NCBI GenBank assembly: GCA_017447865.1
Contig: JAFSMO010000059.1
Coordinates: 108,544 to 155,219, forward strand
Direction of reading: 5' to 3'
Origin: Thermoguttaceae bacterium
GTDB lineage: Bacteria; Planctomycetota; Planctomycetia; Pirellulales; Thermoguttaceae
Length of the DNA: 46,676 nt
Below the pieces are notes generated by a model. That model had not been told where the DNA came from and ran no database searches. It saw only the letters and a program-made list of their open reading frames with translations. The position numbers and the translations under genes are program-made. This document shows positions 46,296 through 46,676 of this stretch, in pieces (position 1 is the stretch's first letter; each line of letters opens with the position of its first letter).

Positions 46296-46383
46296 TTGCT
46301 TTTTACAAGATCATAGTCTTTTTTGGGGCATCATTTTGAGAATCAATGCCATCGTTTAATTTTAACTTTTTTATATCGGCTCC

Positions 46384-46589
46384 TTGACAAAAAAATCCAA
46401 TCTGATATATTTAAAAGGATAGGTATAATAGCTTCTAAACCTTACACCAGACGAAATTTCAGTCACTTTCAGAATACCCTTTTGGGGGTTCATCATCATT
46501 TCTGGAAGTTTTTCTCTGGCACCACCACATCATTTCCACTTTGATCTGGAGGGAACTCCAGGGTGAAACAATCATAAAGGAGACATATA
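46384..46589 (+). promoter_or_regulatory. Duplicated promoter and leader of the second LEPR-xLL gene
   Basis: Repeats the 43563-43765 block: after the TTGACA there are three substitutions and one 3-bp insertion (CAC) over ~200 bp. TTGACA, the paired -10 boxes, the CTGGAG hairpin and the AAAGGAG site are all preserved. Confidence 0.85.
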
Positions 46590-46676
46590 ATGTCACAAAA
46601 GAACAAATGGCAGAAGCAGTGCGAAAAAAAGCTTTCTCTCGAGAATCTGGAATCCCGGCAGCTGCTGAGCGCGGTC
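46590..46676 (+). CDS. Second LEPR-xLL protein, 5' end only (runs off window)
   Basis: The first 29 codons, MSQKNKWQKQCEKKLS... to LESRQLLSAV, are identical in protein to the upstream gene; the DNA differs at one silent base (Arg codon CGT to CGG). The rest lies beyond the window. It shows that the upstream gene is the first visible member of a tandem family with a shared control region and export signal. Confidence 0.9.
   Translation, partial: MSQKNKWQKQCEKKLSLENLESRQLLSAV

Overview
The window is a stretch of bacterial chromosome that reads as a planctomycete, probably of the Pirellulales side and uncultured. The pointers are a large secreted protein opening with an LEPR-xLL type export motif (LESRQLLSA), a DUF1080 protein, a HzsA-related diheme protein, many small secreted hydrolases in short monocistronic or two-gene units, and rpoBC separated from the L10/L12 genes. 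This assignment is inference from family content; no rRNA, tRNA, CRISPR array, transposase or phage gene was seen.

Left part (1-8.1 kb), mostly minus strand: the 3' end of a membrane glycosyltransferase, a UvrD/PcrA-type helicase, ATP sulfurylase (sat), ribose-5-phosphate isomerase B, cytidylate kinase, an alpha/beta hydrolase and three small unrecognised membrane-anchored proteins. The gaps carry fold-back repeats built from 7-bp units.

Middle left (8.1-16 kb): an SGNH hydrolase, a PhoU-domain protein and two membrane-anchored proteins on plus, then on minus a DUF523 protein behind a trpG-trpD-trpC operon, and glgC. Central part (16-28 kb), plus strand: an LpxL-like acyltransferase, a run of exported proteins (M14-type peptidase, a HEAT/beta-sandwich protein, an EEP-fold hydrolase, a beta-propeller-like protein, a HzsA-related c-type cytochrome, a Tat-exported metallophosphoesterase) interrupted by the branched-chain amino acid pair ilvH-ilvC. 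The KARI encoded by ilvC has an unusual cofactor loop.

Right part (28-34.7 kb): a DUF1080 protein, a Memo-family protein, then a tightly overlapping dnaJ-like/rnpA/yidD run followed by thiE, and on minus a glutaminyl-cyclase-like M28 peptidase overlapping a D-2-hydroxyacid dehydrogenase. From 34.8 to 43.1 kb lies rpoB-rpoC on minus, with a promoter about 290 nt upstream of rpoB and a strong leader hairpin.

The most striking part is the right edge. Divergent from rpoB is an 808-residue LEPR-xLL surface-type protein with an A-B-A-B repeat architecture. Directly behind it, the whole promoter, leader and first 29 codons are repeated almost base for base, starting a second paralog that runs off the window. 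Together with at least seven copies of a 36-bp palindrome, three 110-120 bp fold-backs capped by heptamer arrays, and a recurrent TGT element upstream of the -10 boxes, this is where undescribed biology is most likely.
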